Below, in pieces: positions 53,709 through 63,478 of a stretch of DNA of 64,000 bases. Where the stretch lies: assembly GCF_017908035.1 (NCBI RefSeq), contig NZ_JAEQMU010000007.1, positions 124,001-188,000 on the forward strand. Direction: 5' to 3'. The position numbers were made by a program, and so were the translations under genes. Source of the DNA: Sphingobacterium tabacisoli. Its GTDB lineage: Bacteria > Bacteroidota > Bacteroidia > Sphingobacteriales > Sphingobacteriaceae. Within the stretch, counting starts at the first letter, position 1. Every line of letters starts with the position of its first letter. Under the pieces are notes generated by a model. The model was given only the letters and a program-made list of their open reading frames with translations. It made no database searches and was not told where the DNA came from.

Positions 53709-54338
53709 ATGAAGTATATCCGTGCAAAAGCGAACTTTTTCCGATTGGCCGATGAGAAGTTAATTGTCTTGGGAGCCCGCATTATAGAGTGCATGAAGAC
53801 ATCAGAGGTCTTTACCGATCCCACTCCTACCATAGTACAATTGGAAGAAGCTTATGAGGCCTACTATGAAGCGGTAGTACCAGCGGCTAGTCGAAGTAGA
53901 GAGACACAAGCCCTGAAACGTGAACGGAAGCGCGTACTGGCAGATTTATTTCAGCAACTCGTCTATTACGTCAATACAGTAGCGGACGGACAGTTATCCC
54001 TGCTATACAGCTCCGGTTTTCCAGTGTTGACCGGCAAGCGAACAGGCGTAATCCCAGACACCCCAACAGGGATAGTACTGGAGGACGGTAGACGGACCGG
54101 TGAGGTCGCGTTCCGCTTTACCCCAGTAGGTAGGGACATGCAGTATGAATATAGCTTTGCCGTAGAAGACTTAAACAAAAAAGAGTTGGTATGGGGAGAA
54201 TCCTTATTTACTACTAGATCCTTCAAAACCTATCAGGATGGGTTTACTGCAGGAATCTACATTTACTTTAAAGTCAGAGCTCGCAACAAAAACGGAGTAA
54301 GCGATTGGTCTACAGCAGTTCGTTTTTTGGTGCGGTAA
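53709..54338 (+). CDS. hypothetical protein with C-terminal fibronectin-III-like domain
   Basis: This 209-residue product starts at the ATG at 53709 (MKYIRAKANFFRLADEKLIVLG). The N-terminal ~110 residues are helical (IVQLEEAYEAYYEAVVPAAS and RKRVLADLFQQLVYYVNTVA). The C-terminal ~95 residues form an Ig/fibronectin-III-like sandwich (AFRFTPVGRDMQYEYSFAVE, then YFKVRARNKNGVSDWSTAVRF). There is no signal peptide. Proteins of this layout recur in Bacteroidota genomes, sometimes in multiple copies, but no function is known to me. It stands alone, downstream of the long non-coding stretch and convergent with a susD gene. Confidence 0.72.
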   Translation: MKYIRAKANFFRLADEKLIVLGARIIECMKTSEVFTDPTPTIVQLEEAYEAYYEAVVPAASRSRETQALKRERKRVLADLFQQLVYYVNTVADGQLSLLYSSGFPVLTGKRTGVIPDTPTGIVLEDGRRTGEVAFRFTPVGRDMQYEYSFAVEDLNKKELVWGESLFTTRSFKTYQDGFTAGIYIYFKVRARNKNGVSDWSTAVRFLVR

Positions 54339-54417
54339 GCTAAACATTTAGAGTTCAACTCTCCAAAGTTTCTCCGAACAACATGTTTTACTGACTAACA
54401 TTGGCGATTTAAGTGGT

Positions 54418-54455
54418 CAAAAAGGGAGACGATCAACTGTCTCCCTTTTTTATTT
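54418..54455. terminator. bidirectional terminator between 53709-54338 and susD
   Basis: AAAAAGGGAGAC (54419-54430) pairs with GTCTCCCTTTTT (54439-54450) over an 8-base loop, with A/T runs on both sides. It serves the plus-strand gene before it and the minus-strand susD after it. Confidence 0.9.
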
Positions 54456-54459
54456 TATA

Positions 54460-55959
54460 TTACATAGCATTTTGTTTCACAACACCTAAAGTTCGATCTA
54501 TCTCACCTTGAGGTATCAAGAACTCCCATTGCTTATCACCAACAGGGACATCAAATGTAACTGTCAGAGTAGCATTATGGTTTGCTCCATTTCTATCCAA
54601 CGCCATATTTAAACGTTTTAGATCATAAAATCTAAAACCTTCCCCCCACAACTCGACTCTACGGTGTGTAAGAATTTCCTCAACCAAAGCTCCCCCACTA
54701 TTCGTTGATAAAACGTATGCAGGATCTCTGGTGATTACCAGATCGTACAATGCTTTTCGTGCATCAATCTCACGTCCAGATAAGTTAGCAAGAGCCTCAG
54801 CCTCTATAAGATACATTTCAGCAGCTCTCATAAACATTAGATCACCATTACTATTTGCAGGATTAGGCAACGTAAACTTTCTAGTCATATACGGTTGGCG
54901 AACTCCACTTGCTGCCACAGGAAACCCCACTTCTTTGGCTGTGGGATCCCATAGCTTCTTTCTAATATCGGTTGCTGATATTTTATTATACAACAATGAA
55001 CTAATTGCCTTCGGGTTCCCTCTCGTATTGGTCGAACTGAAGTTACCTATATACGCGTAAAACGAGAAGAAATAAGTTGGTTGATCTTCCCGATGTTGGA
55101 TACCCCACATCCATTCCGAATTTGAAAAATTAACAAAAGAATTCAAGTATTGATTTCCGGTCATTAATGAAAAACCGGTTCTTGCCTCTTTCGCCATTTG
55201 GGCTGCAACATCATAATTCTGCTGCGTCAATGATACTCTTGCCTTAATTCCTTTTGCTACGTTTACGTTTAGATGAGAGATATCTGGTCTAGCAACAGCG
55301 TTGCCAAAGAGACCAATAGCTTCATCTAAGTCTTTATTGATTTGTGTATATACCTCCTCAACAGAGTTTCTCGGTATGGCTCCTACAGTCTTTTCAAGAA
55401 TCAAAGACATCCCCATAGATGAGTTATCTCCCCCCTTAACGTAGCGCTTACCAAAAAGCTGTACCATTTGATAATAACTCCAAGCTCGATAAGTAAATGC
55501 TTGTGCTTTTAGAAAATTCCTCTCTTCTTGAGGCCCAACCGCAGCATCGATGTTTGCAATGATTTCATTGGCATTTCCTATCAATGCATAATAAAACCCA
55601 TAATTAAAGGTCAAAATACTAGCATTAATATTTCTATGAGAAAGCCATTTATACTCTGAATTAAAGAATCCATTAGCTGCTCCAGTCATTACAAAATCCT
55701 CACCTAACACCTCCATATAGAGCATATTACCAGACTGACCTCCGGCAGCCTGATTACTATGCCATTGTGCATACATCAATCTATGCATTCCATTGATCGC
55801 CGCATATGCGTTCTTTGTCGTTGCAAATGTAGTCGACGGAGCGATTCTTGTCGTAGGATCCTTTTGCAAGAATTCTTTCTTACAAGAAGAGAACAGACAT
55901 ACTAATACTACAAGAGAAAGAAAACTGCTATTTATGTTTATTTTTCCAATTAGTCTCAT
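54460..55959 (-). CDS. SusD/RagB family lipoprotein of the ECF/FecR-linked unit
   Basis: This 499-residue product starts at the ATG at 55959 (MRLIGKININSSFLSLVVLVC); the frame extends upstream into susC only through a TTG and is rejected. Lipobox LFSSCKKEF. SusD markers include DPTTRIAPSTTFATTKNAYAA, FLKAQAFTYRAWSYYQMVQLFG and LTHRRVELWGEGFRFYDLKR. It begins 4 bases after the susC gene 55964-59572, giving tight coupling. It is the substrate-binding lid of this transporter and ends the operon. The ligand is unknown; no degradative enzyme accompanies it here. Confidence 0.94.
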   Translation of the reverse strand: MRLIGKININSSFLSLVVLVCLFSSCKKEFLQKDPTTRIAPSTTFATTKNAYAAINGMHRLMYAQWHSNQAAGGQSGNMLYMEVLGEDFVMTGAANGFFNSEYKWLSHRNINASILTFNYGFYYALIGNANEIIANIDAAVGPQEERNFLKAQAFTYRAWSYYQMVQLFGKRYVKGGDNSSMGMSLILEKTVGAIPRNSVEEVYTQINKDLDEAIGLFGNAVARPDISHLNVNVAKGIKARVSLTQQNYDVAAQMAKEARTGFSLMTGNQYLNSFVNFSNSEWMWGIQHREDQPTYFFSFYAYIGNFSSTNTRGNPKAISSLLYNKISATDIRKKLWDPTAKEVGFPVAASGVRQPYMTRKFTLPNPANSNGDLMFMRAAEMYLIEAEALANLSGREIDARKALYDLVITRDPAYVLSTNSGGALVEEILTHRRVELWGEGFRFYDLKRLNMALDRNGANHNATLTVTFDVPVGDKQWEFLIPQGEIDRTLGVVKQNAM

Positions 55960-55963
55960 AACA

Positions 55964-58900
55964 TTAAAATCCGAAGTTAAAACCAAAATTAACTGTCCTT
56001 GCGTGGGTATATGCCGAATTATCCGTTGGTGAAGTAATCCCTCCAACAGGATTAAAACCTTTCCTACCTGACCAATAAAACAGATTCTCTGCACTAGCAA
56101 ACACCCTTGCTCGTTTAATTCCCACTTTCGATATGACTTGGCTCGGCAATCGATAGGCAAAATTAACTGAGCTAATATTCAAGTAGGATGCTTTCTGTAA
56201 CCATCTTGACGAGGCAGCTCCATTTTGTGCAGTACGATTTAAATCCATTAATGGAATATCCGATACATCTCCAGGGTTCTTCCATGCTCCAAATAAATCG
56301 CGATGAAGATTCGCTCCATTCGACGGCCCCGAAGACATTAATCCAGCATACTGTCCTTCATAAAAATATCCACCAAGACTGTATGTCAACACAAAGCCGA
56401 AGTCAAAATCTTTATAAGAAAAGCTATTGACAATGCTTCCATAGACCGGAGGTAAGGCAGATTTATTCAACCAATCTTGACGTGCGGAATTATGATCAAA
56501 TGTAATTGTATCGACAACACCGTTTCCCTTATCAATAAGTTTATGATCTACATTTTTCGGATCATATGCAACATCTTCTGACAATCCCAAATACATCGCC
56601 CTTCCTGTTTCAGGATCCACACCATAGTATGTCCGTGTATAATAATCATACATTGACCTACCTACAGCTCTTTTATATGGGGAAGAAACAATCTCTGGGG
56701 TTTCCTCAGGCATTTTAGTCATTTTGTTCTTAATAGTCGTCAGGTTCAATGTTAGATTCCAATTAAAATCTGGCTTCCGAATTAAATTTCCAGTCAAAGA
56801 GACCTCGAATCCTTTATTCGTCACAGAACCGACATTTTTTTGTATAGAATAAGATCCACTGGTTGTACCTCCATTATGGTAAGGCTGATTCACATTGAAA
56901 AGTAACCCGTTCGAGTTTCTATGATAATACTCCATTGTACCATGAATACGTCCCTTCAAGAAGGAGAAATCTACACCAACATCAAGTGGCTGTTGTGACT
57001 CCCATGTCAAATCCGGACTTCCCAATGAGGTCAAAACAGCGCCAGGAGCTGAAGCGTTATTATAACCGATAGAATATCCTGGTTGATATGGATAATAGTT
57101 CTGATCTCCAGATGATGTTAGTAACTGTGCATTCCCAAGTTTCCCATATGAAGCTCTAACTTTTAATAGATCAGTAAAATCATTCTTAAAAAACTCCTCT
57201 TTATCCAAACGCCAAGCTCCTCCAATTGACCAAAAATTTGCCCATCGCAGGTTAGATATGAAGCGGGAATTACCATCCCTACGTATCATCGCGCTTAGAT
57301 AATACTTATTGTCAAAATTGTAATTTGCTCGTGCAAAGTAGCTCTCGATAGTACCTTCTAACAATCCTGAAGTTAGAGAACTGATATCTGAAAAATTTGA
57401 AAAAGTATATAAGCCGTCAAAGCCTTGCCCAGTACGCCTACCAGATATTTCGTCTAACCGATAAGAGTAATTTTCATGTCCAAGAACGGTTTCGAGATTA
57501 TGGTCACCCAAATTATTATTACTACGTAACAATTGATTGAATGTATAGTTGAATGTTCTATACCAGTACTGATTATACCGACCAGCAGGAGCACCATCTC
57601 CAACCTCTGTATTCTCATACCCTTCTTCTCGGTAACTGGTAATATCTGGACTAAAAGTAGTACTAAACGTCAACCACGGTAAAATATTCACATCAATATA
57701 CGCTCTTGCAGAAACAAAATCTCTATTCGCTTTACTTTGATTCTTGAGTGTTTCAGCTAATGCGTGCCGCCCGCTGTTAAAAGGTCTTGACAAGCCAAAC
57801 TCAGAAACCAGATTTCCATAATCGTACCGTCTATTTCCTAAATTATCGTACAACATCTCACCTGTTGTAGGATCGTGCACATACACAGGATATATTGGTG
57901 CAATAGCTCTTGAAAAATAGAAAGGATTATTTATACTCCCAGAAGCCGATGAAGCATAATCGTAAACATTACTTGCTCCAGATAAGTTGATTCCTGTTTT
58001 TAACCAAGAAGCTATTTCAGTATTCGCATTAACTCTACCCTGAAAACGATCCATCGAAGACCGCAATCCCCATCCATTATCTTCTAAGTAACTCATTGAA
58101 GCGTAAATATCTGTTTTCCTTATTCCTGTCGAATAGTTAATACCATATTCATTACGTCTCCCTTTTCTTGTCGACTCATCTTCCCAAGATGGAGCTCCTT
58201 TATATTTTATTTGAGCATTAGAATTAAGCTTGCCATTGACATCTACCAACTCATTATTCGCAACATTAAACGCATTATACCCCCCTAAATATTGAACGAT
58301 ATCATTATATGTCTTTCCATTGTAAATCTGTTGACCTGCTGAATTTCGAGGTAGTAGTCCTGATCCGATCTGACGAGCAATATCTAAAGGTATACGATTT
58401 GCAGCCGAGGAAGCATAGGCTAAACTATTGGTATAGGCTTGCCACATTAATTCATAGTATTCTCCCGCAGAAACTGTATTATAATTAGGTACCCCGTTCT
58501 CGTTATACCCGATTTGTACCTGAGCATTAAAATCTGCTTTCCCTTCTTTACCTCGCTTAGTTGTCACCATGATTACTCCATTAGCACCTCTTGAGCCATA
58601 CATAGCAATTGTTGCCGCATCTTTCAATACGGTAACACTCTCCACATCCGCAGGGTTTATATTGGCCATACCCCCATCAAACGGAGCCCCATCTACAACG
58701 ATTAAGGCATTATTTGATGCAGAATAAGATCCAATACCGCGAATACGAATATTAGGTGAAGAACCTGGAGCTCCAGATGGTGCCGATGTTTGTAAACCAG
58801 GTCCAGCTCCCTGCAAGGCAGTCAACACATTGGAAATCGGTCTTTTGTCAATCTCTTTTGTACCAATCTGTGTTGCTGACCCCGTGAAGTCAGATCTCTT

Positions 58901-59572
58901 AACCGTTCCGTAGGCCACAACAACCACCTCATCTAATTCATCGTCTAGCGCTAGTGTTACAATAAGATTTTCTTGATTTCTGATGACAACTTCCTTCTCT
59001 AGGTACCCAATATATCTAACAATCAAAGTGGCCCCTGTGTTAGCCTGAATCGAGAAAGCTCCCTTCCCATCTGTCATAGTTCCAGACGAAGTGCCCTTTA
59101 CTGCAATAGAAGCTCCTGCAAGTGGAGCCCCATCAGCGTTTTTCACAACTCCATTTATTCTATTTTGAACATCTATTATCCCGTTAGATATGATAATATC
59201 TCTTTTTGCACTTCTATTAATGGTTATGGTTCCATCAATAATTTTAAAAGCCATTTTATTGCTTTCCAAAAGTTGGGTCAAAGCTTCAATTAAGTTTCTC
59301 TCTTCCAAACTTATACTAACACGACTTGCTCCTTTCATCACCGCATCATTATATAAAAACTTATAATTAGTCTGTTTACTTATTTCTTTAAAAGCTTCTT
59401 CTAAGGTGGCGTTACGCAAGGAGAGTGAAACTTTTTGTGCTTTTCCACTCCCATAGACACAAGTCATAAAGACCAGCATCAAAGCCGTTGTTATCTTCAT
59501 AATCCTGAAAATTATTGGAAAGGGGATTTCCGAGAAGGCATAGCGTCCTTTGCCAAATGATAAGTTATTCAT
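55964..59572 (-). CDS. SusC/RagA TonB-linked transporter with STN signalling domain
   Basis: This 1202-residue product has an N-terminal signal (IMKITTALMLVFMTCVYGSG) and then an STN (secretin/TonB short N-terminal) domain at about 47-118 (VSLSLRNATLEEAFKEISKQ, LLESNKMAFKIIDGTITINR). A carboxypeptidase-D regulatory-like domain (INGVVKNADGAPLAGASIAV), DEVVVVAYGTVKRSDFTGSA, the plug and the barrel (ending ARTVNFGFNFGF) follow. The STN domain is what touches a FecR anti-sigma factor, and fecR and ECF sigma genes lie just upstream. So transport should feed back to activate this operon. The other two complete SusC proteins here lack STN. Confidence 0.96.
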   Translation of the reverse strand: MNNLSFGKGRYAFSEIPFPIIFRIMKITTALMLVFMTCVYGSGKAQKVSLSLRNATLEEAFKEISKQTNYKFLYNDAVMKGASRVSISLEERNLIEALTQLLESNKMAFKIIDGTITINRSAKRDIIISNGIIDVQNRINGVVKNADGAPLAGASIAVKGTSSGTMTDGKGAFSIQANTGATLIVRYIGYLEKEVVIRNQENLIVTLALDDELDEVVVVAYGTVKRSDFTGSATQIGTKEIDKRPISNVLTALQGAGPGLQTSAPSGAPGSSPNIRIRGIGSYSASNNALIVVDGAPFDGGMANINPADVESVTVLKDAATIAMYGSRGANGVIMVTTKRGKEGKADFNAQVQIGYNENGVPNYNTVSAGEYYELMWQAYTNSLAYASSAANRIPLDIARQIGSGLLPRNSAGQQIYNGKTYNDIVQYLGGYNAFNVANNELVDVNGKLNSNAQIKYKGAPSWEDESTRKGRRNEYGINYSTGIRKTDIYASMSYLEDNGWGLRSSMDRFQGRVNANTEIASWLKTGINLSGASNVYDYASSASGSINNPFYFSRAIAPIYPVYVHDPTTGEMLYDNLGNRRYDYGNLVSEFGLSRPFNSGRHALAETLKNQSKANRDFVSARAYIDVNILPWLTFSTTFSPDITSYREEGYENTEVGDGAPAGRYNQYWYRTFNYTFNQLLRSNNNLGDHNLETVLGHENYSYRLDEISGRRTGQGFDGLYTFSNFSDISSLTSGLLEGTIESYFARANYNFDNKYYLSAMIRRDGNSRFISNLRWANFWSIGGAWRLDKEEFFKNDFTDLLKVRASYGKLGNAQLLTSSGDQNYYPYQPGYSIGYNNASAPGAVLTSLGSPDLTWESQQPLDVGVDFSFLKGRIHGTMEYYHRNSNGLLFNVNQPYHNGGTTSGSYSIQKNVGSVTNKGFEVSLTGNLIRKPDFNWNLTLNLTTIKNKMTKMPEETPEIVSSPYKRAVGRSMYDYYTRTYYGVDPETGRAMYLGLSEDVAYDPKNVDHKLIDKGNGVVDTITFDHNSARQDWLNKSALPPVYGSIVNSFSYKDFDFGFVLTYSLGGYFYEGQYAGLMSSGPSNGANLHRDLFGAWKNPGDVSDIPLMDLNRTAQNGAASSRWLQKASYLNISSVNFAYRLPSQVISKVGIKRARVFASAENLFYWSGRKGFNPVGGITSPTDNSAYTHARTVNFGFNFGF

Positions 59573-59629
59573 ACATTTGATTAATTAAGTTAATGTTAAT
59601 AGTTTAATTCTGATTAGCTTAACGATTTT

Positions 59630-59666
59630 GAACAGGGGTGCTGCAACACCTCTGTTCTCGTTTTTT
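59630..59666. terminator. hairpin in fecR-susC intergenic gap
   Basis: GAACAGGGGTG (59630-59640) can pair with CACCTCTGTTC (59647-59657) with one G-U wobble, followed on the plus strand by TCGTTTTTT. On the minus (sense) strand the same stem has an A-C mismatch and no T-run after it. It looks more like a plus-strand terminator or an mRNA-stabilising stem than a terminator of fecR. Confidence 0.4.
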
Positions 59667-59679
59667 AGTACATGTTGTT

Positions 59680-60828
59680 TTATGTCATATGTTCCTGTTT
59701 TTTTGAAATTAATAATTTATTGTTCTCTATTTTAAAAACTAAATCACTTACAAATTCCAACATTTTTAAGACTTCACTTAGGTTTGAATCGCGTTTGATC
59801 TCTCCAGTGTATGTCTGTGATAAAGAAACCTCTCTAGAAAAAGAAATGTCTACACCGTACCAATTTTGCAGCTGCTTAGCGATAGATACTATATTATCGC
59901 CCTTGAAATAAAATAAATTGTTTTTCCAGGCTAATTCTTTTAGAAGATCAGCCTGACGCACATCGATTCTATTTTCCATAACCTTGGCTCTTGTCCCTGG
60001 CAACAGCGTCTGCTCTAATTCATCCCGATACACGAGAACCTTGCCTTCCTCCAATGTAGTAGTCGGAGCATCATCATAAGCTGAAACATTAAAACTCGTA
60101 CCAAGTACCTTCACATTTCCGCCTAATGTCTCTACCGTAAAAGGCCGCTTCACATCCTTAATCACCTGAAAATAAGCCTCTCCTTTCAACTTAACTTTTC
60201 GCTGATCCTTAGCGAAACGACTTGGAAAATCCAACTCACTATTTGCATTTATCCACACTTTTGTGCCGTCAGAGAGCGTTAAATTCAGAAAGTTTGCCGT
60301 CGGTACAATTAGTTTATTGAGAGCCATTGTTCCACCTTCTAACACGGTCTTTTTCTTCTCTGTGAGTACAGTCCCATCCTCAAGTAGCACGATGTTGTCA
60401 TCCACTTTGACCTCTACACCATCCGCTAAGATAATTTTCGCTCCCTTAATTGCTGGAAGCACATCTTCCTTGTATGGCTGATCCTTAGTTTTCATAAGAG
60501 ATAGCGTTCCTAGCTCTTCTTTGCTTCTTAAAAAGAAGAAAGAAATAGCACAAACTACTGCTAGAACCGCCGCAACACGCCCCCAACGCAATAGAGACCG
60601 CTTACGCCTTTTCTTTTGTATTCTAGACCATGCTTGATCCTCGTCAAAGGATTTGATAATATGCGTATCTACCCCTCTTTTCATATCTTCTTCTAGAATC
60701 TGCAACAACTGAAAATTACGCGGATCCTGCGCAGACCACTCCTGAAGGACACGCGCCTCCTCTTCGGTCAATTCGTTATTGAATTTTCTACGTATTATTT
60801 GGGCAATATAGAAAGGGTCAGTTCTCAT
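59680..60828 (-). CDS. FecR-family anti-sigma factor
   Basis: This 382-residue protein has an N-terminal cytoplasmic sigma-binding segment (residues ~1-80, RRKFNNELTEEEARVLQEW), one membrane helix (RWGRVAAVLAVVCAISFFFL, about 82-101), the periplasmic FecR domain (NFLNLTLSDGTKVWINANSE and GEAYFQVIKDVKRPFTVETL) and a C-terminal DUF4974 region (FYFKGDNIVSIAKQLQNWYG). It transmits the loaded state of the STN-SusC to the sigma factor. It lies 107 bases before susC and 230 bases after the sigma gene. The pair is the standard Bacteroidota trans-envelope switch. Confidence 0.95.
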   Translation of the reverse strand: MRTDPFYIAQIIRRKFNNELTEEEARVLQEWSAQDPRNFQLLQILEEDMKRGVDTHIIKSFDEDQAWSRIQKKRRKRSLLRWGRVAAVLAVVCAISFFFLRSKEELGTLSLMKTKDQPYKEDVLPAIKGAKIILADGVEVKVDDNIVLLEDGTVLTEKKKTVLEGGTMALNKLIVPTANFLNLTLSDGTKVWINANSELDFPSRFAKDQRKVKLKGEAYFQVIKDVKRPFTVETLGGNVKVLGTSFNVSAYDDAPTTTLEEGKVLVYRDELEQTLLPGTRAKVMENRIDVRQADLLKELAWKNNLFYFKGDNIVSIAKQLQNWYGVDISFSREVSLSQTYTGEIKRDSNLSEVLKMLEFVSDLVFKIENNKLLISKKQEHMT

Positions 60829-61058
60829 AGCTTATAAGATTAAGAAACGGAAAGAGAATAAATGGGTGACAAAGAATTAACTTATTTTTAACAAAACTTT
60901 CATTATTCCATTGGAACACAAACGGGAATGAACGAAGTACGATAGTATCATGGTGAGTTCTTGAAGACCAATGGTTACAAGGCCATAAAAAAGCTCTTGA
61001 TGGACTAACTAACATATACCTTCAGAACAAAAACGCCGAAAATTGACGGCAACTTGGT

Positions 61059-61631
61059 TTAATTATTGGTGAGCACCAACAACAAGATAACAAAAAAGAA
61101 CTCGGGATGGATCTTTTTACGTAATACCTGAAGCGCGCGTTGCTTCTGTGTTTTAATTGTATTTATAGATAGCGCTAGTTTATCGGCAATTTCCTGATTA
61201 GAAAGTCCATCTAGGTAACTTAGCTTAAATATACGCTGACATGAATCTGGCAATCCATCGACAACTCTTGATATTTCAGCCATAAATTCAGCACGAATTA
61301 TCTTATGCTCATAATCAATCTCATCAGCTTCATTTGCATATTGACGATCTAAGTATTTTTGTATCGTTTTGCTCTTACGACTTTGATTATATACCGCATT
61401 ACGTATTGCACTATACAGGAAAGAACGAATCGCTAAGGGATCAGATGAAATCTTATGTTTATTATTTAAATAAGCCATAAATGCGTCCTGCACCAAGTCT
61501 TCAGCAACCTCGGTATCCCTTACCATTTCCCAGGCAAAGTAACACAAGACCTTATAATGTCTTTTGAATTCAATTTGATCTTCGAAATACATATTTGCTC
61601 TCCGATAGGGATATAATTTGATAGCATACAT
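61059..61631 (-). CDS. ECF sigma factor (FecI/RpoE-like, Bacteroidota type)
   Basis: This 190-residue protein has region 2 (HYKVLCYFAWEMVRDTEVAE, then DLVQDAFMAYLNNK) and region 4 (LPDSCQRIFKLSYLDGLSNQ, then EIADKLALSINTIKTQKQRA). The ATG at 61631 is used here; the ATG at 61592 (MYFEDQIEFKRHYK) is a good alternative that removes a basic leader. The hydrophobic tail PEFFFVILLLVLTNN is common in this phylum. It is controlled by the FecR protein encoded 230 bases downstream and should activate the susCD operon after it. Confidence 0.95.
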   Translation of the reverse strand: MYAIKLYPYRRANMYFEDQIEFKRHYKVLCYFAWEMVRDTEVAEDLVQDAFMAYLNNKHKISSDPLAIRSFLYSAIRNAVYNQSRKSKTIQKYLDRQYANEADEIDYEHKIIRAEFMAEISRVVDGLPDSCQRIFKLSYLDGLSNQEIADKLALSINTIKTQKQRALQVLRKKIHPEFFFVILLLVLTNN

Positions 61632-61784
61632 TATTTAGCATGCACTAGTAAATATAGTATATATGGAGATAAATGGCAAGTGGAATGAGCTTACTATATT
61701 ATTAATTACATTCCCGTTCAGAAATTTAATTCGTGTAAAAATAAAAATCAATTAAAAACATCCCTTTAAAGAAATGCTACCAAG

Positions 61785-61822
61785 TAAAAAATTAAGGGAC
61801 ATATTTTCATACATCCCTTAAC
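61785..61822 (-). terminator. terminator after susD 61843-63462
   Basis: TTAAGGGA (61792-61799) pairs with TCCCTTAA (61814-61821); on the minus strand the stem is followed by TTTTTT. It isolates this susCD pair from the ECF sigma gene downstream. Confidence 0.8.
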
Positions 61823-61842
61823 TTCATTTCCTAGTATCTTTA

Positions 61843-63462
61843 TTAATAATTAGGGTTCTGTTGTGCTCTCAGAGTAGGGTTCGCATCCATTTCGCTTGTT
61901 GGCAAAGGCCAAACAAATCTATGATCACTATAAGCTATAGCGCCATATGAAGGAGTCAGTATAGTAGAACCGTCATAAATACTCAATCCTCCTGTTAATT
62001 GTGCAGGTCTCACCTTAGCAGGAATTCCACCAGTACCGTACTGAGAATTTAATGCCAATCGGTGAACGTCTGACCACCTTTTACCTTCACCGGTAAACTC
62101 AATTCTTCGCTCTTGATATATGGCAAGTTTCAGATCACTAGGAGCTTGGGTGAATTCAGCGCCTGCAGGTACCGATCTATTCCTCACAGCATTAAGCAAT
62201 GCTAAAGCTTGAGCTGTATTTCCCTGATAAGCATACGCTTCTGCAACATTCAAAAGAACTTCAGCATATCTCAAAATTGGATTCCAGTCATCATTAATAC
62301 CATAACGAGTATACTTTTTATTGTATACAAATTGTCTTGTACCAACAGACTGTCTGTATTGTAAATCTGTTTTTCGACGGTCACCTGACAACCAAAACGA
62401 AGCATTATAAAGATTGGGACTTGTAGCAATCAAATCACGCCCGTCTAAACCTGATGGACTAAACATACTTGTAATGGCACCGTTTACTCCTCCGTTAGAA
62501 TTCAAACTCTGCGCTACAGAAAATATTGATTCCGTATTTGCTTTAAAATTAACGAAGGGAGTAACAGGATTTGCTTCTAGCTTATACCCACCAATTGCAG
62601 AAGTAAAAGATCCATTTGTTGCATCTGTACCAAGCTTTTTACCTTCGTCAATTACTCCTGGGTAATCTCCCATATGAAGTTTTATTCTAGTTTTCAATGC
62701 TATTGCAGCACCTTTTGTGGCCCTAGAAATAGACAAAGCTGCATTCGACTGAGAATTTGGCAACAATGTCTCAGCCTTATCTAAATCCGATAATAACAGT
62801 GCATAACAAGAAGCAACTGTGCCACGATCTACGGATAATCCTTCATTTGCTAAAGTTCCATTAGTAACTCCTTTAGTTCTATAAGGTATTCCCATGTTAC
62901 TTCCGTTATTATCCGCATAGGGTCTTGAATAGTGTATCAATAATTCATGATGCGCCAAAGCCCTGACAAACAATGCTTCTCCCTCATAAGGATCAGCAAT
63001 AGCTTTTGTAATCACTCCTTTCTGAACTGCGCCGTTTAATCCGTCAACAATAACATTCGCTTGATTAATCAATTGATACAATTGCTCCCAATGATTAACA
63101 TTATTAGCAGTAGTCACTGTATAATTCCCTAAATATGTTATTTCATAAAATGCTTGCAGATTCACCATATCTTCGCCTCTCATTTCCCCTTGCTCGATTG
63201 ATGCACCACCGAAAGGATATCCCCGTCCTGCAACAAGCCCCGTCCCAGGATTGTAATAACCGACGCCAGCATGCCAATACATACCATTGAGCGTTAAATC
63301 AATGTTTTTAGCGGTTGAAAAAGCATTTTCTTCTTTAAGATTATTGAGGGGGTTAATCTCAGTAAACTTTTTATCACAAGACGATACTAGTAAAACCCCC
63401 GTCCCAAGCACGGCGATAGCCATTGCTCTAATTCCATTATTAAATTTATACCTTGTTTTCAT
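61843..63462 (-). CDS. SusD/RagB family outer-membrane lipoprotein
   Basis: This 539-residue product starts at the ATG at 63462 (MKTRYKFNNGIRAMAIAVLG), with a lipobox LVSSCDKKF. SusD motifs: NPLNNLKEENAFSTAKNIDL, YEGEALFVRALAHHELLIHY and IYQERRIEFTGEGKRWSDVHR near the C-terminus. Partner SusC lies 16 bases upstream (63479 onward). A terminator follows, so it is independent of the ECF/FecR unit downstream. Confidence 0.94.
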   Translation of the reverse strand: MKTRYKFNNGIRAMAIAVLGTGVLLVSSCDKKFTEINPLNNLKEENAFSTAKNIDLTLNGMYWHAGVGYYNPGTGLVAGRGYPFGGASIEQGEMRGEDMVNLQAFYEITYLGNYTVTTANNVNHWEQLYQLINQANVIVDGLNGAVQKGVITKAIADPYEGEALFVRALAHHELLIHYSRPYADNNGSNMGIPYRTKGVTNGTLANEGLSVDRGTVASCYALLLSDLDKAETLLPNSQSNAALSISRATKGAAIALKTRIKLHMGDYPGVIDEGKKLGTDATNGSFTSAIGGYKLEANPVTPFVNFKANTESIFSVAQSLNSNGGVNGAITSMFSPSGLDGRDLIATSPNLYNASFWLSGDRRKTDLQYRQSVGTRQFVYNKKYTRYGINDDWNPILRYAEVLLNVAEAYAYQGNTAQALALLNAVRNRSVPAGAEFTQAPSDLKLAIYQERRIEFTGEGKRWSDVHRLALNSQYGTGGIPAKVRPAQLTGGLSIYDGSTILTPSYGAIAYSDHRFVWPLPTSEMDANPTLRAQQNPNY

Positions 63463-63478
63463 TATTATGCCATTAAGA

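Noticed and set aside
55960-56160. 67-codon N-terminal extension of susD
   Set aside because: It overlaps the end of susC in another frame and the signal peptide begins at 55959.
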